Assembly (NCBI GenBank): GCA_965238305.1
Contig: CBDEHK010000001.1
Span: forward strand, 806,001-870,000
DNA from: CBDCGJ01 sp965238305
Lineage (GTDB): Bacteria; Pseudomonadota; Alphaproteobacteria; GCA-2731375
Direction: 5' to 3'
DNA length: 64,000 bases
In this document: positions 34,284 to 43,594 of the stretch, piece after piece
Layout of the letters: every line of letters begins with the position of its first letter
Position numbering within the stretch: position 1 is the stretch's first letter
The notes under the pieces: generated by a model
Told to the model about the DNA's origin: nothing
What the model saw: the letters and a program-made list of their open reading frames with translations, nothing else
The model's database searches: none
Program-made: the position numbers and the translations under genes

Positions 34284-35066
34284 ATGGTCAGCTTTGGCAA
34301 TACCGCAGACGATTATGCCCAGCACCGGGCCGGCTTCCCGGAAAGTTTTTTCGATGCGTTAAGCCGCCGTGATCTGGTTGACGAAGGTCTGCGGGTGCTT
34401 GATCTTGGCACCGGCACCGGGACAATTGCCCGTGGTTTGGCACGTCGTGGCGCCGCAGTCACGGGCTTGGATATCTCCGCCAACATGATGGCGCAGGCAG
34501 AGCGTTTGGATCAGGCAGCCGGCGTGAAGGTTGATTATCGAGTTGCAAAAGCGGAAGAAAACGGTCAGGTCGACAATCAGTTTGATCTGGTCACGGCAGG
34601 GCAATGTTGGCATTGGTTCGACGCCCGAAAGGCGGCGGCGGAGGTGCAGCGTGTGCTCAAACCGGGCGGCGCCTTGGTGATCGCCCATTTTGACTGGTTG
34701 CCCCTGCCGGGCAATGTCGTCGAAGCCACTGAAGCAATGATTTTGCGGCATAACCCAAAATGGCATTTGGGTGGCCTGAACGGCATCCATGGCCGCCATA
34801 TCACCGATATGCGGGTCGCCGGGTTTGAAGATGTACACAGTTTTTCTTACGATGAACCGGCTATTTATAGTCATGCAGCCTGGCGCGGCCGCATTCGTGC
34901 CAGCGCCGGTATTTCGGTCAGCCTCTCGGATCAACAGGTCGCGGCGTTCGATAAAGAACATCGGGGAATGTTGCAGCGACAATTTCCGCAAGATCCGTTG
35001 AGGGTCGACCACTGTGTTTTTGTGGTGATCGGGCGGCTCGCCGGGCCGTCCAATCCAAGTGCATGA
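34284..35066 (+). CDS. Class I SAM-dependent methyltransferase
   Basis: 260 residues. LDLGTGTGTIARGLARRGA is motif I for S-adenosylmethionine, followed by VTGLDISANMM (acidic residue binding the ribose) and the post-motif VTAGQCWHWFD typical of methyltransferase-11/UbiE-like proteins. The substrate cannot be told. It starts 12 bases after gshB and so is probably in the same transcript; it ends just before a convergent gene. Confidence 0.88.
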   Translation: MVSFGNTADDYAQHRAGFPESFFDALSRRDLVDEGLRVLDLGTGTGTIARGLARRGAAVTGLDISANMMAQAERLDQAAGVKVDYRVAKAEENGQVDNQFDLVTAGQCWHWFDARKAAAEVQRVLKPGGALVIAHFDWLPLPGNVVEATEAMILRHNPKWHLGGLNGIHGRHITDMRVAGFEDVHSFSYDEPAIYSHAAWRGRIRASAGISVSLSDQQVAAFDKEHRGMLQRQFPQDPLRVDHCVFVVIGRLAGPSNPSA

Positions 35067-35073
35067 TAAATAG

Positions 35074-35940
35074 CTAGCTTTCTAGACTTTCATTGTCGGG
35101 TTTGACGTTCTGTAACCGTATCATGGCCCGGCTGCGATTACTCACCGCGTAACAATAAGCGCAACCCTGGGCGCAAGTATCGTAGGCGCCGATGTCGCGG
35201 CTTTCGGCGCAAAAACAGCCAGGACGATTGCCTTTCTGCTTTGCTACCAATTCGCGTCCGGCAACCTCGCTCAAGCGATCTATATCGATGCACTTTGCTC
35301 CCGGGACAGTTAAATCCGGTGGCGTACAGGCGGTGAGCTTCATTTTGTAATAATTCGCGAACATTGTTAAATCGGCTAACAGGGAAGATTTTTCGTCGTG
35401 ATCAGGAATGCGCCAGCTAAATCCGTGTGCCTCGGCCACAATGTCCATGTTGCGCCGGGTTTTTAAGTAAGGCTCCATGAAGCTGACCACGACTTCGTCG
35501 ACATAACTGTACAAACTGCCGGCGATGCGGGCGAAATTACGCCGGTGGAACATCATATCCGTTGCATCGGACATGACAATTGGATCATAACGCCAAACCA
35601 CGGAGCGGCGGCCATAGCGATTGGCGCAAACGCGGATAAGTTCGACCGCACGGCCCCAATGCGGCGTCGCAATTTCCAAAGCAGCGGGATAGCCGGTGAC
35701 TGTATATTGGATGGTGAATGGGCGACCAGTCGCGTGCAACAGATCTAATTGTTCCAGAAATGGGGCCACATTTCGGGTCCAAAAGACAAAACCATCGACG
35801 TCCTCTGCGGCCAGCGAGACGCGAAAGTCATTTCCCGAATATGGGTTCTTCACCATGACATAACGACGTTTCAAACCGGCTGTAAACCAAGCCCCAAAAT
35901 ATGCCGGTATGGCGGTCCGATAGGACGCTGAAATTATCAT
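35074..35940 (-). CDS. DUF1848 protein, putative radical-SAM-like iron-sulfur enzyme
   Basis: 288 residues. MIISASYRTAIPAYFGAWF at the start, VFWTRN and VWRYDPI in the middle and a cysteine-rich C-terminus (CFCAESRDIG, then CAQGCAYCYA) match the DUF1848 family. CxxGCxYC-type clusters suggest an Fe-S cluster, as in radical SAM or spore-photoproduct-lyase-like proteins, but the cluster is at the C-terminal end, unlike canonical radical SAM enzymes. The biochemical function is unknown. It is convergent with the methyltransferase gene (7 bases) and divergent from dnaK. Confidence 0.82.
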   Translation of the reverse strand: MIISASYRTAIPAYFGAWFTAGLKRRYVMVKNPYSGNDFRVSLAAEDVDGFVFWTRNVAPFLEQLDLLHATGRPFTIQYTVTGYPAALEIATPHWGRAVELIRVCANRYGRRSVVWRYDPIVMSDATDMMFHRRNFARIAGSLYSYVDEVVVSFMEPYLKTRRNMDIVAEAHGFSWRIPDHDEKSSLLADLTMFANYYKMKLTACTPPDLTVPGAKCIDIDRLSEVAGRELVAKQKGNRPGCFCAESRDIGAYDTCAQGCAYCYAVSNRSRAMIRLQNVKPDNESLES

Positions 35941-36061
35941 ACAATAAGGCCCGAAATCGCTATTGCTCCGTTAGCTCATATAGAATACTCCGCTAATTCG
36001 CATAGAAAGTTGCATTTTGCAGCATTTTGGTCAAATTCTCTGTCGATTCTGTGCTCCTAAA

Positions 36062-36092
36062 GGTTGCGCCTGCATTATGTTGGTCCTATATA
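36062..36092 (+). promoter_or_regulatory. Possible heat-shock (sigma32) promoter of dnaK
   Basis: GGTTGCG, 16 bases, then CCTATATA, in the 295-base region before dnaK, fits the alphaproteobacterial RpoH pattern (CTTG-like -35, CYTATNT -10). It would leave a leader of about 140 bases. The match is by eye. Confidence 0.45.
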
Positions 36093-36235
36093 CCCCTGGA
36101 ACAGACGGTTCACCAAGATTCGTGGGCCAATTACACCAAAATGGGAATTGGCGCGGCGCCGCCGGATACGGGGGCTAAACAGGCTTCCAACGTCTAGGGC
36201 CGCGATCAATTTGCCACGGTAAAAAGGATGAGAAT

Positions 36236-38167
36236 ATGAGCAAGGTTATTGGTATTGATCTTGGTACGACGAACTCGTGTGTTGCCTTAATGGAAGGGAC
36301 GCGGAGTAAAGTCATCGAGAATTCAGAAGGCACGCGGACGACACCATCGATGGTGGCGTTTTCAGGTGACGGCGAAATGCTTATCGGGCAACCGGCGAAA
36401 CGTCAGGCGGTAACCAATCCGGATAGCACGTTTTTTGCGATCAAGCGGCTAATTGGTCGTACTTTCGGCAGCAAGGTTTCGACGGCAATGGCCAACTCGG
36501 TGCCCTTCGAAATTGTCAAAGCAGACAATGGCGATGCCTGGGTCAAAGGCCCGGACCAGAATTATGCACCCAGCCAAATCAGCGCCTTCACGTTGCAAAA
36601 AATGAAGGAAACGGCAGAAGCCTATTTAGGCGAAACGGTAAGCCAAGCCGTGATCACGGTGCCGGCCTATTTTAACGATTCTCAACGCCAAGCGACGAAA
36701 GACGCGGGCAAGATTGCCGGCCTGGAAGTTTTGCGGATTATCAACGAGCCGACGGCAGCGGCGCTTGCTTATGGCCTCGATAAATCAAGCGATGGCAAGA
36801 CCATTGCGGTTTATGACCTTGGCGGCGGTACCTTCGACGTTTCGATCCTGGAAATCGGCGACGGCGTTTTCGAAGTGAAGGCAACCAATGGCGATACCTT
36901 CCTGGGCGGCGAGGATTTTGATCTACGCATCGTCGTTTATTTGGCCGACGAATTCAAAAAAGAAAACGGCATGGATTTGCGCGGCGACAAGATGGCGCTG
37001 CAGCGGCTGAAAGAAGCCGCCGAAAAAGCAAAAATCGAACTGTCGAGCACGACGCAAACAGAAATCAACCTTCCTTATATTACCGCCGATCAAAGCGGTC
37101 CAAAGCACCTGACGATGAAAATCACCCGGGCGAAACTGGAAAGCTTGGTCGAAGATTTGGTGCAAAAAACCATTGGCCCCTGTAAAGCCGCCCTAAAAGA
37201 CGCTGGCATCAGCGCCGGCGAAATTGACGACGTTGTGCTTGTTGGCGGGATGACCCGGATGCCGCAAGTGAGCGGTGTGGTGGAAAAATTCTTCGGTCGT
37301 GAACCTCATAAAGGCGTGAATCCGGACGAAGTTGTCGCATTGGGTGCGGCGATCCAAGGTGGCGTTCTGCAAGGCGACGTGAAAGACGTGCTGTTGCTGG
37401 ATGTGACGCCGCTGTCGCTCGGCATCGAAACTTTGGGCGGTGTCTTTACCCGCTTGATCGACCGCAATACTACAATCCCGACCAAGAAAAGCCAGGTTTT
37501 CTCGACCGCTGACGATGGTCAGACGGCGGTGACAATCCGGGTTTTCCAGGGTGAGCGGGAAATGGCGTCGGACAACAAATTACTCGGTCAGTTCGACTTG
37601 ATCGGTATCCCGACCGCGCCTCGTGGCATGCCGCAAATCGAAGTCGCTTTCGATATTGACGCCAACGGCATTGTAAATGTTGGCGCCAAAGACAAAGCCA
37701 CCAACAAAGAGCAGCAAATTCGCATTCAAGCCTCCGGCGGACTAAGCGATGACGAGATCGAGCAAATGGTCACGGATGCGGAAAGCCATGCCGAAGAAGA
37801 CAAGAAGCGCAAAGAAATGGTCGAGTTGAAGAACCAAGCCGACGCGCTTATACATTCCAGCGAAAAGACCATCTCTGAAAATAGCGAGCAAATTGCGGAA
37901 GCGGACAAAGCTACCGTAGAAGCCGATATCGTTGCCCTGCGCGAAAGCCTGGAGGGCGAGGATACCGATGCCATTCAGGAAAAACTGCAGGCCTTGGTAC
38001 AGTCTTCCATGAAACTTGGCGAAGCCATGTATGCCAGCCCGGAAGGGGACGAGGCTGCGACAGCGCCAGGCGAAGATGATGGTCCGGAAGCGGCGTCGAC
38101 CGACGATGATGTGGTCGATGCTGATTTTGAGGAGGTCGACGACGACGACACCAAAAAGTCGGCATAA
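36236..38167 (+). CDS. dnaK: Chaperone protein DnaK (Hsp70)
   Basis: 643 residues. ATP-driven chaperone working with DnaJ and GrpE in the cytoplasm. The N-terminal ATPase shows IGIDLGTTNSCVALMEG (phosphate loop 1), the middle has IINEPTAAALAYGLDK and DLGGGTFDVSILEI, and VLVGGMTRMPQV marks the adenosine site. The substrate-binding domain and helical lid follow, and the C-terminus ends in an acidic tail (DDDVVDADFEEVDDDDTKK). AAGGATGAGAAT lies before the ATG. dnaJ follows 113 bases downstream. Length and motifs are standard. Confidence 0.98.
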   Translation: MSKVIGIDLGTTNSCVALMEGTRSKVIENSEGTRTTPSMVAFSGDGEMLIGQPAKRQAVTNPDSTFFAIKRLIGRTFGSKVSTAMANSVPFEIVKADNGDAWVKGPDQNYAPSQISAFTLQKMKETAEAYLGETVSQAVITVPAYFNDSQRQATKDAGKIAGLEVLRIINEPTAAALAYGLDKSSDGKTIAVYDLGGGTFDVSILEIGDGVFEVKATNGDTFLGGEDFDLRIVVYLADEFKKENGMDLRGDKMALQRLKEAAEKAKIELSSTTQTEINLPYITADQSGPKHLTMKITRAKLESLVEDLVQKTIGPCKAALKDAGISAGEIDDVVLVGGMTRMPQVSGVVEKFFGREPHKGVNPDEVVALGAAIQGGVLQGDVKDVLLLDVTPLSLGIETLGGVFTRLIDRNTTIPTKKSQVFSTADDGQTAVTIRVFQGEREMASDNKLLGQFDLIGIPTAPRGMPQIEVAFDIDANGIVNVGAKDKATNKEQQIRIQASGGLSDDEIEQMVTDAESHAEEDKKRKEMVELKNQADALIHSSEKTISENSEQIAEADKATVEADIVALRESLEGEDTDAIQEKLQALVQSSMKLGEAMYASPEGDEAATAPGEDDGPEAASTDDDVVDADFEEVDDDDTKKSA

Positions 38168-38215
38168 ACCGGCTGGTGCGTCATATGTTGATTCAATCGA
38201 CACAACACACCCAAG

Positions 38216-38251
38216 AGATACCCGCGCGGTCGTCAGCCGCGCGGGTTATCT
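38216..38251 (+). promoter_or_regulatory. Strong hairpin between dnaK and dnaJ
   Basis: AGATA-CCCGCGCGG pairs with CCGCGCGGG-(T)-TATCT, a 14-bp stem with one bulged T and a 7-base loop. There is no U-tract after it, so it is more likely an mRNA-stabilising or attenuating element that sets the dnaK:dnaJ ratio than a full terminator. Confidence 0.6.
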
Positions 38252-38280
38252 GCGTATTGGGTTAACTGGGCTGGGGCCGG

Positions 38281-39417
38281 ATGTCGAAACAAGATTATTA
38301 TGAACTTCTAGGCGTCGATAAATCTGCTGATGCCTCGACGCTTAAGAAAATGTATCGCAAGCAAGCGATGCAGTATCACCCGGATCGCAACCCAGGCGAT
38401 GAAGTCGCGGAAGCGAAATTCAAGGAAATCTCCGAAGCCTACGAAATTCTGTCGGATCCGGATAAGCGGGCCGCCTACGATCAATATGGCCATGCCGCTT
38501 TCGAAGGGGCAAACGGGCAAGCCGGTTACGACTTCAATTTCTCGAGCTCATTTGCCGACGTCTTTGACGACCTGTTCGGTGAATTCATGGGCGGCGGGCG
38601 ACGAGGCGGCGGCCGCGGCGGTGCCATGCGCGGCGCGGATTTACGTTACAATCTGGAAATCTCCCTCGAAGACGCTTTTAGCGGCATGAAGACGGAAATC
38701 GAGATCCCGACCACCGTGGGCTGCGATGCGTGCGGCGGCAGCGGTGCTTCTAAGGGTTCGAAACCGTCCAGCTGCGGCACTTGCCACGGTCATGGTAAAG
38801 TGCGGGCCCAATCCGGTTTTTTCACCATCGAGAGAACCTGCCCCAGTTGCCAGGGCGCCGGCCAGGTTATCGACGATCCTTGCCGCAGTTGCGCCGGGGC
38901 CGGGCGAACGACCAAGGAAAAAACCCTTTCGGTTAATATTCCCCATGGGGTTGAAGACGGCACCCGCATTCGCCTTTCCGGCGAAGGAGAGGCCGGGATG
39001 CGTGGCGGCCCCATCGGTGATCTTTATATTTTCATTTCCATCGCCGCCCATCACCTGTTTCAGCGCGATGGCGCCGACGTTTATTGCCGGGTGCCGATTT
39101 CAATGGTCAATGCTTCCCTGGGCGGCGCTGTGCAAGTGCCGACGGTCGGCGGTGGCCGGGCCAATATCACCATTCCTTCGGGCACCCAAGGCGGCAAGCA
39201 GTTCCGCCTGCGTGGCAAAGGCATGCCGCATCTTCGCGGCAACGGGCAAGGTGATCAATATATCCAGGTGATGGTTGAAACCCCGGTTAGTCTGACAAAA
39301 AAACAAAAAGAACTTTTACGGGAATTCGAAAAATCCGGTGACAATGCCAAGACCAGTCCGGAAAGCGAAGGTTTCTTCAACAAAGTCAAAGAGCTTTGGA
39401 ACGACTTCACGGATTAG
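38281..39417 (+). CDS. dnaJ: Chaperone protein DnaJ (Hsp40)
   Basis: 378 residues, class I (type A) J protein. J domain 1-70 with HPD at 33-35; Gly-rich region (GGGRRGGGRGG); four zinc-finger repeats CDACGGSG, CGTCHGHG, CPSCQGAG and CRSCAGAG; then the substrate-binding C-terminal domains. It stimulates DnaK ATP hydrolysis and delivers unfolded clients. GGCTGGGG precedes the ATG. It follows dnaK in the usual order, after the hairpin described separately. Confidence 0.98.
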   Translation: MSKQDYYELLGVDKSADASTLKKMYRKQAMQYHPDRNPGDEVAEAKFKEISEAYEILSDPDKRAAYDQYGHAAFEGANGQAGYDFNFSSSFADVFDDLFGEFMGGGRRGGGRGGAMRGADLRYNLEISLEDAFSGMKTEIEIPTTVGCDACGGSGASKGSKPSSCGTCHGHGKVRAQSGFFTIERTCPSCQGAGQVIDDPCRSCAGAGRTTKEKTLSVNIPHGVEDGTRIRLSGEGEAGMRGGPIGDLYIFISIAAHHLFQRDGADVYCRVPISMVNASLGGAVQVPTVGGGRANITIPSGTQGGKQFRLRGKGMPHLRGNGQGDQYIQVMVETPVSLTKKQKELLREFEKSGDNAKTSPESEGFFNKVKELWNDFTD

Positions 39418-39488
39418 CAACTCTGCCGTTGCTTCACCTCCTTTAATCTGAAATTATCGCCTGCGAAATTAGAACGGTGGGCGAAATC

Positions 39489-40301
39489 ATGTCACAAACA
39501 AAAATTGCGATTGTCGGCTGTGCCGGGCGCATGGGTCAGAACTTGTTGCAGCTCGTCAATGACACGGACGGCTGCACCGTCGCCGGCGCCAGCGAGCGAC
39601 CGGGTCACGATTGGATCGGTGGTGATATTGGCGGGTATACGGGCATTGATGATATCGGTGTTCAGGTTTCGGGCGACCCCGCAACGCTTTTCGCTGCCGC
39701 CGATGTGGTCGTTGATTTCACCATTCCCGAAGCAACCGTAATGAATGCGGCATTGGCGGCAGAGCACGGTGTCGCACTAATTGCCGGGACCACCGGCTTA
39801 ACCGCGGCGCAGGAGGAAGCGATCGTTCAGGCGGCGGAAAAAGCGCCGATCATGCGGGCCGCGAATTTCAGTGTTGGCGTCAATCTTCTGCAACAATTGA
39901 CCAAACGCACGGCGGCGATCTTGGGGGAAGATTTCGATATCGAGATCTTGGAAATGCATCACCGGCACAAAGTTGACGCACCTTCGGGTACCGCTTTGAT
40001 GTTGGGCTATGCGGCGGCCGAAGGGCGCGGCGTCGATCATGACGCGATCGCGGCGCGGGGCCGGGATGGCATCACCGGCGCGCGTAAGGCGGGTGATATC
40101 GGTTATGCGGTGCTGCGTGGCGGCAATGTTGCCGGCGAACATTCAGTGATGTTTGCGACCGACAATGAACGCATTGAATTGACCCACAAAGCCACCGACA
40201 GAGTGATCTTTGCGAAAGGCGCGATCCGCTCCGCACTCTGGACCGCGGGCAAACCTGCCGGTCTTTATTCGATGATCGATGTGCTTGGATTTAACGATTA
40301 A
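39489..40301 (+). CDS. dapB: 4-hydroxy-tetrahydrodipicolinate reductase
   Basis: 270 residues. Reduces 4-hydroxy-tetrahydrodipicolinate with NAD(P)H in lysine/meso-diaminopimelate synthesis, which also feeds peptidoglycan. VGCAGRMGQ is the nucleotide-binding loop, VDFTIPEA and GTTGLT are conserved, and EMHHRHKVDAPSGTALMLG holds the catalytic His and Lys. The ATG at 39489 is preferred to an in-frame GTG at 39477, as it begins the family's typical N-terminus. It lies 71 bases after dnaJ, an arrangement common in alphaproteobacteria. Confidence 0.96.
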   Translation: MSQTKIAIVGCAGRMGQNLLQLVNDTDGCTVAGASERPGHDWIGGDIGGYTGIDDIGVQVSGDPATLFAAADVVVDFTIPEATVMNAALAAEHGVALIAGTTGLTAAQEEAIVQAAEKAPIMRAANFSVGVNLLQQLTKRTAAILGEDFDIEILEMHHRHKVDAPSGTALMLGYAAAEGRGVDHDAIAARGRDGITGARKAGDIGYAVLRGGNVAGEHSVMFATDNERIELTHKATDRVIFAKGAIRSALWTAGKPAGLYSMIDVLGFND

Positions 40302-40312
40302 AGGCGGCTCAA

Positions 40313-40951
40313 TTGGCGGATGCCCTCACCCTGCTTGGCGCTCGTTATAGCGTTTATGTTCGCATCGTCCGCTTGATCCTGGCGGCCAAGCAGCTCAGCT
40401 ATCGGTTCGAGGAAGTGGACGTATTCGCCGCCGGCGGGCCGGGCGCGGAATACCTAGCGCTTAATCCATTTGGCCGTATCCCCACTCTGATCGATGGCCA
40501 GTTGGTGATTTATGAGACCCGCGCCATTGTTGAATATTTGGAGGAGCGGAGGCCCGATCCGCCGCTTCTGCCGACAAGCCTGCAAGGGCGGGCGCGCTGT
40601 CGGCAGATTTGTAGCATCCTGGACAATGATGCTTATCCGCACCTGGTCTGGGGCGTTTATGTGCCCGAAGTAAGCCGCCCAAGTCCTGAGCAATCGGTAG
40701 CGCAAGCCCTTTCGAAAGCAACGGTTGTTTTGGATGTTTTGGCCGAGTTTCTGGGCGACCGCGAATATTTAGCCAGTACCGATGGCGTCAGCCTGGCAGA
40801 TTTTCACGCCCTGGCGATGTTCTTTTATTTCGATCTCGCGCCCAGCGGTACGCAGATGTTGCGCCGCTACCCGACGCTTCTTGCCTGGCTCGATCGCATG
40901 CGTAAATTGGCGCGCGAACTAGACGCAGATATTCTAAAAGCGGCAGATTAA
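40313..40951 (+). CDS. Glutathione S-transferase family protein
   Basis: 212 residues. The N-terminal thioredoxin-like domain has NPFGRIPTLIDGQLVIYETR with the cis-proline and the ETRAI glutathione-binding turn; the C-terminal part is helical. The catalytic Ser/Tyr position near the N-terminus (ARYSVYVRIVRL) suggests a Ser- or Tyr-type enzyme but is not certain. The start is TTG at 40313 with AAAGGCGG upstream; no ATG fits. It is 11 bases after dapB and likely cotranscribed. Confidence 0.85.
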   Translation: MADALTLLGARYSVYVRIVRLILAAKQLSYRFEEVDVFAAGGPGAEYLALNPFGRIPTLIDGQLVIYETRAIVEYLEERRPDPPLLPTSLQGRARCRQICSILDNDAYPHLVWGVYVPEVSRPSPEQSVAQALSKATVVLDVLAEFLGDREYLASTDGVSLADFHALAMFFYFDLAPSGTQMLRRYPTLLAWLDRMRKLARELDADILKAAD

Positions 40952-41125
40952 GGCAGTTTGGTCCAGCCCTGGGCTGCCGAGGCTATTATTCGGTGTCAGC
41001 TTCAAATTAAGGTGCGGCGCCGGCGCGCTTCCATTTTCATACCCTATAATTGAAAATGTATGCTGTTGTCGCAAATCTGGCAATTCATCCTTTCCCACGA
41101 TCTCATCAGCGACTACCCTGCTGTC

Positions 41126-41764
41126 ATGAAAAAAGCCGATATCGATACGTTCTTTTCCCGCCTACGAGAGAAGAACCCGGAGCCCAAGGGCGAGCTGAAC
41201 TATGTCAATGATTACACCTTGTTAGTGGCTGTCGTCCTCTCGGCGCAAGCGACCGATGTCGGGGTCAATAAAGCCACCGGGCCGCTATTCCAGAAAGTAA
41301 CGACACCGAAACAGATGATTGCCTTGGGCGAAGCGGGGCTGAAGGACTATATCAAGACCATCGGGCTTTATAATGCGAAAGCCAAAAATGTCATCAAACT
41401 CAGCCAAATTCTGTTGCAGGATTATGATAGCGTCGTTCCACCGGATCGCGCGTTACTGGAAACTTTACCGGGTGTGGGCCGTAAAACCGCGAATGTCGTG
41501 GTCAGCATGGCCTTTGGCCAGCCAACCATTGCGGTCGACACCCATGTCTTCCGGGTCGGCAACCGCACCGGCCTGGCAACCGGTAAAACACCGCTGGTGG
41601 TGGAAACAAAGCTGGAAAAAGTGGTGCCTGACGAATTCAAGCTGCACGCCCACCATTGGCTGATCCTGCATGGGCGTTATGTCTGCAAGGCCCGCAAACC
41701 CGACTGCCCGGCCTGTACTGTTGCAGATTTATGCCGCTTCAAGGGCAAAACAATCATGCAATAA
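41126..41764 (+). CDS. nth: Endonuclease III (DNA glycosylase/AP lyase)
   Basis: 212 residues. Removes oxidised pyrimidines and cleaves abasic sites in base-excision repair. The helix-hairpin-helix LPGVGRKTANVV holds catalytic Lys120, VDTHVFRV carries Asp138 (same numbering as E. coli Nth), and CKARKPDCPACTVADLC has the C-x6-C-x2-C-x5-C ligands of the [4Fe-4S] cluster. The frame is open upstream to ATG 41060, but those 22 residues are not part of the family, so MKKADIDTFF at 41126 is preferred; neither start has a strong ribosome-binding site. Confidence 0.96.
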   Translation: MKKADIDTFFSRLREKNPEPKGELNYVNDYTLLVAVVLSAQATDVGVNKATGPLFQKVTTPKQMIALGEAGLKDYIKTIGLYNAKAKNVIKLSQILLQDYDSVVPPDRALLETLPGVGRKTANVVVSMAFGQPTIAVDTHVFRVGNRTGLATGKTPLVVETKLEKVVPDEFKLHAHHWLILHGRYVCKARKPDCPACTVADLCRFKGKTIMQ

Positions 41765-41795
41765 AAGTTATTGCATATCCGAAACAAAGTCGAAA

Positions 41796-42263
41796 TTAAC
41801 TCGTTGGAATCGCATGTTCGCGTTGCCAAAGTCCATCAAGGCAGGTTTGCGTTTCGCTTGCCGTGGCCGGGCTGGGATTTTTTTGCTTGGGCGCGGTTCG
41901 CACCGCCTCGAGATGGCGAATTTGGTAGGCCGCGTCCTTTTTGGGGGCATAGAAAAACAGATAAAGTTGGCAGTCCTCGCCGCCATAACGCCAAATTTGC
42001 GCAGCGGTTTCGCGCCGTTTCAAGGCCGGCTCACCGAGCAATTGTATGGTTTCAACCGCCGCTAAGCCGAGTAGCTGAGAAATATTCGGTGGTTTATTCT
42101 TTGGCATCGCAGGGGCCGTGGCGGTGGCACTGGTTTCTTCAGGTTCGGCAATATTGCCAGCACCAGATGTAACCGTCCCTGTCGTGGGAGGCGCGGACTG
42201 CTGTGCACAAGCTGACAAAATCAGAGCGATTGTCAGCGCCAGGCCGGCAACCCGGTATTTCAT
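41796..42263 (-). CDS. Small lipoprotein of unknown function
   Basis: 155 residues. Signal peptide with lipobox LILSAC (lipidated Cys19), then a Ser/Thr/Pro-rich linker (about 20-60), then a conserved-looking domain with LLGLAAVETIQLLGEPALKR and WRYGGEDCQLYLFFYAPK. That pattern resembles small SmpA/BamE-like envelope lipoproteins, but I cannot name the family with confidence. It follows the bactofilin gene by 14 bases on the same strand and is convergent with nth. Confidence 0.78.
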   Translation of the reverse strand: MKYRVAGLALTIALILSACAQQSAPPTTGTVTSGAGNIAEPEETSATATAPAMPKNKPPNISQLLGLAAVETIQLLGEPALKRRETAAQIWRYGGEDCQLYLFFYAPKKDAAYQIRHLEAVRTAPKQKNPSPATASETQTCLDGLWQREHAIPTS

Positions 42264-42277
42264 CGTTTTGGCGCGCC

Positions 42278-42787
42278 TTATAATGTTTCGCTGTCGGGTT
42301 CGTTGTCACTATCGTCCGGCGTAACAATCGTCTCGACATTGCCGCCGCCGGTTTGCCCATAGACGTCCATATCACCACGTATTTCGCCGCCAGACTGGAT
42401 TTCCAGCTCACCATAACGCACTTTGCCATCGACCCGACCGCTGGACTTGATGACCAATCGGTCGCGCACGGTCAAATTACCTTCGAAATGACCGGCAATG
42501 ACCGCCTCATCGATTTCCACGGAACCTTTGAAGGTACCGGTTTCGGTGATTTCGATGCGCTTGCTGTCCGTTAGCTCGGCTTCGACGCGCCCTTCGACGA
42601 TCAGGTTGTCACAGGCACCAATCGATCCAGTGAGGACGATTTCGCGACCGACCACCAACCGCCGGCCATCATCGTTGCCGCTACTGGTGACGCGACCTGG
42701 TGGCTGAAATCCCGGCGTCGGACGGGCAACTTGGGGGGAGAAACCGGCAGACATACCGGCGCTTTTCTCATTCATATCGGCAACCAT
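42278..42787 (-). CDS. Bactofilin (polymer-forming cytoskeletal protein)
   Basis: 169 residues from ATG 42787. The central bactofilin domain is a right-handed beta-helix of short repeats: GREIVLTGSIGACDNLIVEG, GTFKGSVEIDEAVIAGHFEG and GRVDGKVRYGELEIQSGGEI. It is flanked by disordered Pro/Gly-rich tails. Bactofilins self-assemble into membrane-associated filaments without nucleotides and organise cell-wall or morphogenesis enzymes. It lies between a lipoprotein and an EI24-like membrane protein. The open frame extends to 42847 but without family support. Confidence 0.92.
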   Translation of the reverse strand: MVADMNEKSAGMSAGFSPQVARPTPGFQPPGRVTSSGNDDGRRLVVGREIVLTGSIGACDNLIVEGRVEAELTDSKRIEITETGTFKGSVEIDEAVIAGHFEGNLTVRDRLVIKSSGRVDGKVRYGELEIQSGGEIRGDMDVYGQTGGGNVETIVTPDDSDNEPDSETL

Positions 42788-42873
42788 AATTTCAATTCCA
42801 GAAGCATTTAGACAATATCTAGTCGAATGTGGTGATATCGTGACCACTTCGCCTTATCATACGCGTTTTGGGC

Positions 42874-43545
42874 CTATTGTTCGAGATGTTTCAGCACATG
42901 AACCATCGCCGCTGTGGCGATAATTGGCGCCACCAAATTGACGATCGGGATGCTGAGCAGAAAGGCGATAACCACACCGCAAAGAAAGAGGTCGCGGCGG
43001 TTGCTTTTTCGCAAATCTTTGACGTCGCTAGCATCGTGGTGACGAATGGCGACCAATTCAAAATATTCCCGGCTTAGCAAATAACCGTTCAAACTATAAT
43101 ATAAGATCATCGAAATCGGCGCAAAAATCAAAAACAGCAGGTAAAACGGCAAGGCGATTAGGTTCAACACAATTAGGACAGCAGCGAACTGCGCCGCCAT
43201 CCATAGCGATACCGACAATTTTGCCGATCTCCCCGGCTTATCACCGGGATAAAATCGCTGTTCCACGGCTTCGGCGATATCATCCAGATAGAACGAAATA
43301 AATAGCGCTGAGATCGCCGGAAACAGGATCAGCAGGACCAGGAAAAATATCGCAAAACTGCCAAGTTCCGCCAGGGTATTCAGCCAGTCATAATCAAAAA
43401 TGAACAGATCACCGACCAACCAGCCGAACATGACCATCAAACCGACGAACAAACCGCCGGTCAGCAACAGGCTTCGAACAAGGACTTTGCGGAAAGCCGG
43501 TTCCGGCAATTGCGAAAGGGCCATCTGAAAGGAAGATATCAACAT
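42874..43545 (-). CDS. EI24/CysZ-like integral membrane protein
   Basis: 223 residues with about four to six membrane helices (for example 25-45, 64-86, 117-150 and 190-213). The pattern LFPAISALFISFYLDDIAEAVE and the mid-protein LIALPFYLLFLIFAPISMI match the EI24 (CysZ) family, whose E. coli member helps sulfate uptake; alphaproteobacterial members are not shown to do so. The upstream 66 codons overlapping the amidase gene are ignored. It is likely cotranscribed with the amidase upstream and bactofilin downstream, though these functions have no evident link. Confidence 0.85.
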   Translation of the reverse strand: MLISSFQMALSQLPEPAFRKVLVRSLLLTGGLFVGLMVMFGWLVGDLFIFDYDWLNTLAELGSFAIFFLVLLILFPAISALFISFYLDDIAEAVEQRFYPGDKPGRSAKLSVSLWMAAQFAAVLIVLNLIALPFYLLFLIFAPISMILYYSLNGYLLSREYFELVAIRHHDASDVKDLRKSNRRDLFLCGVVIAFLLSIPIVNLVAPIIATAAMVHVLKHLEQ

Positions 43546-43594
43546 GCCAGTAATGTAATGCCTCGAATTTCTGTTGCAATCCCCGAATTTCGGA

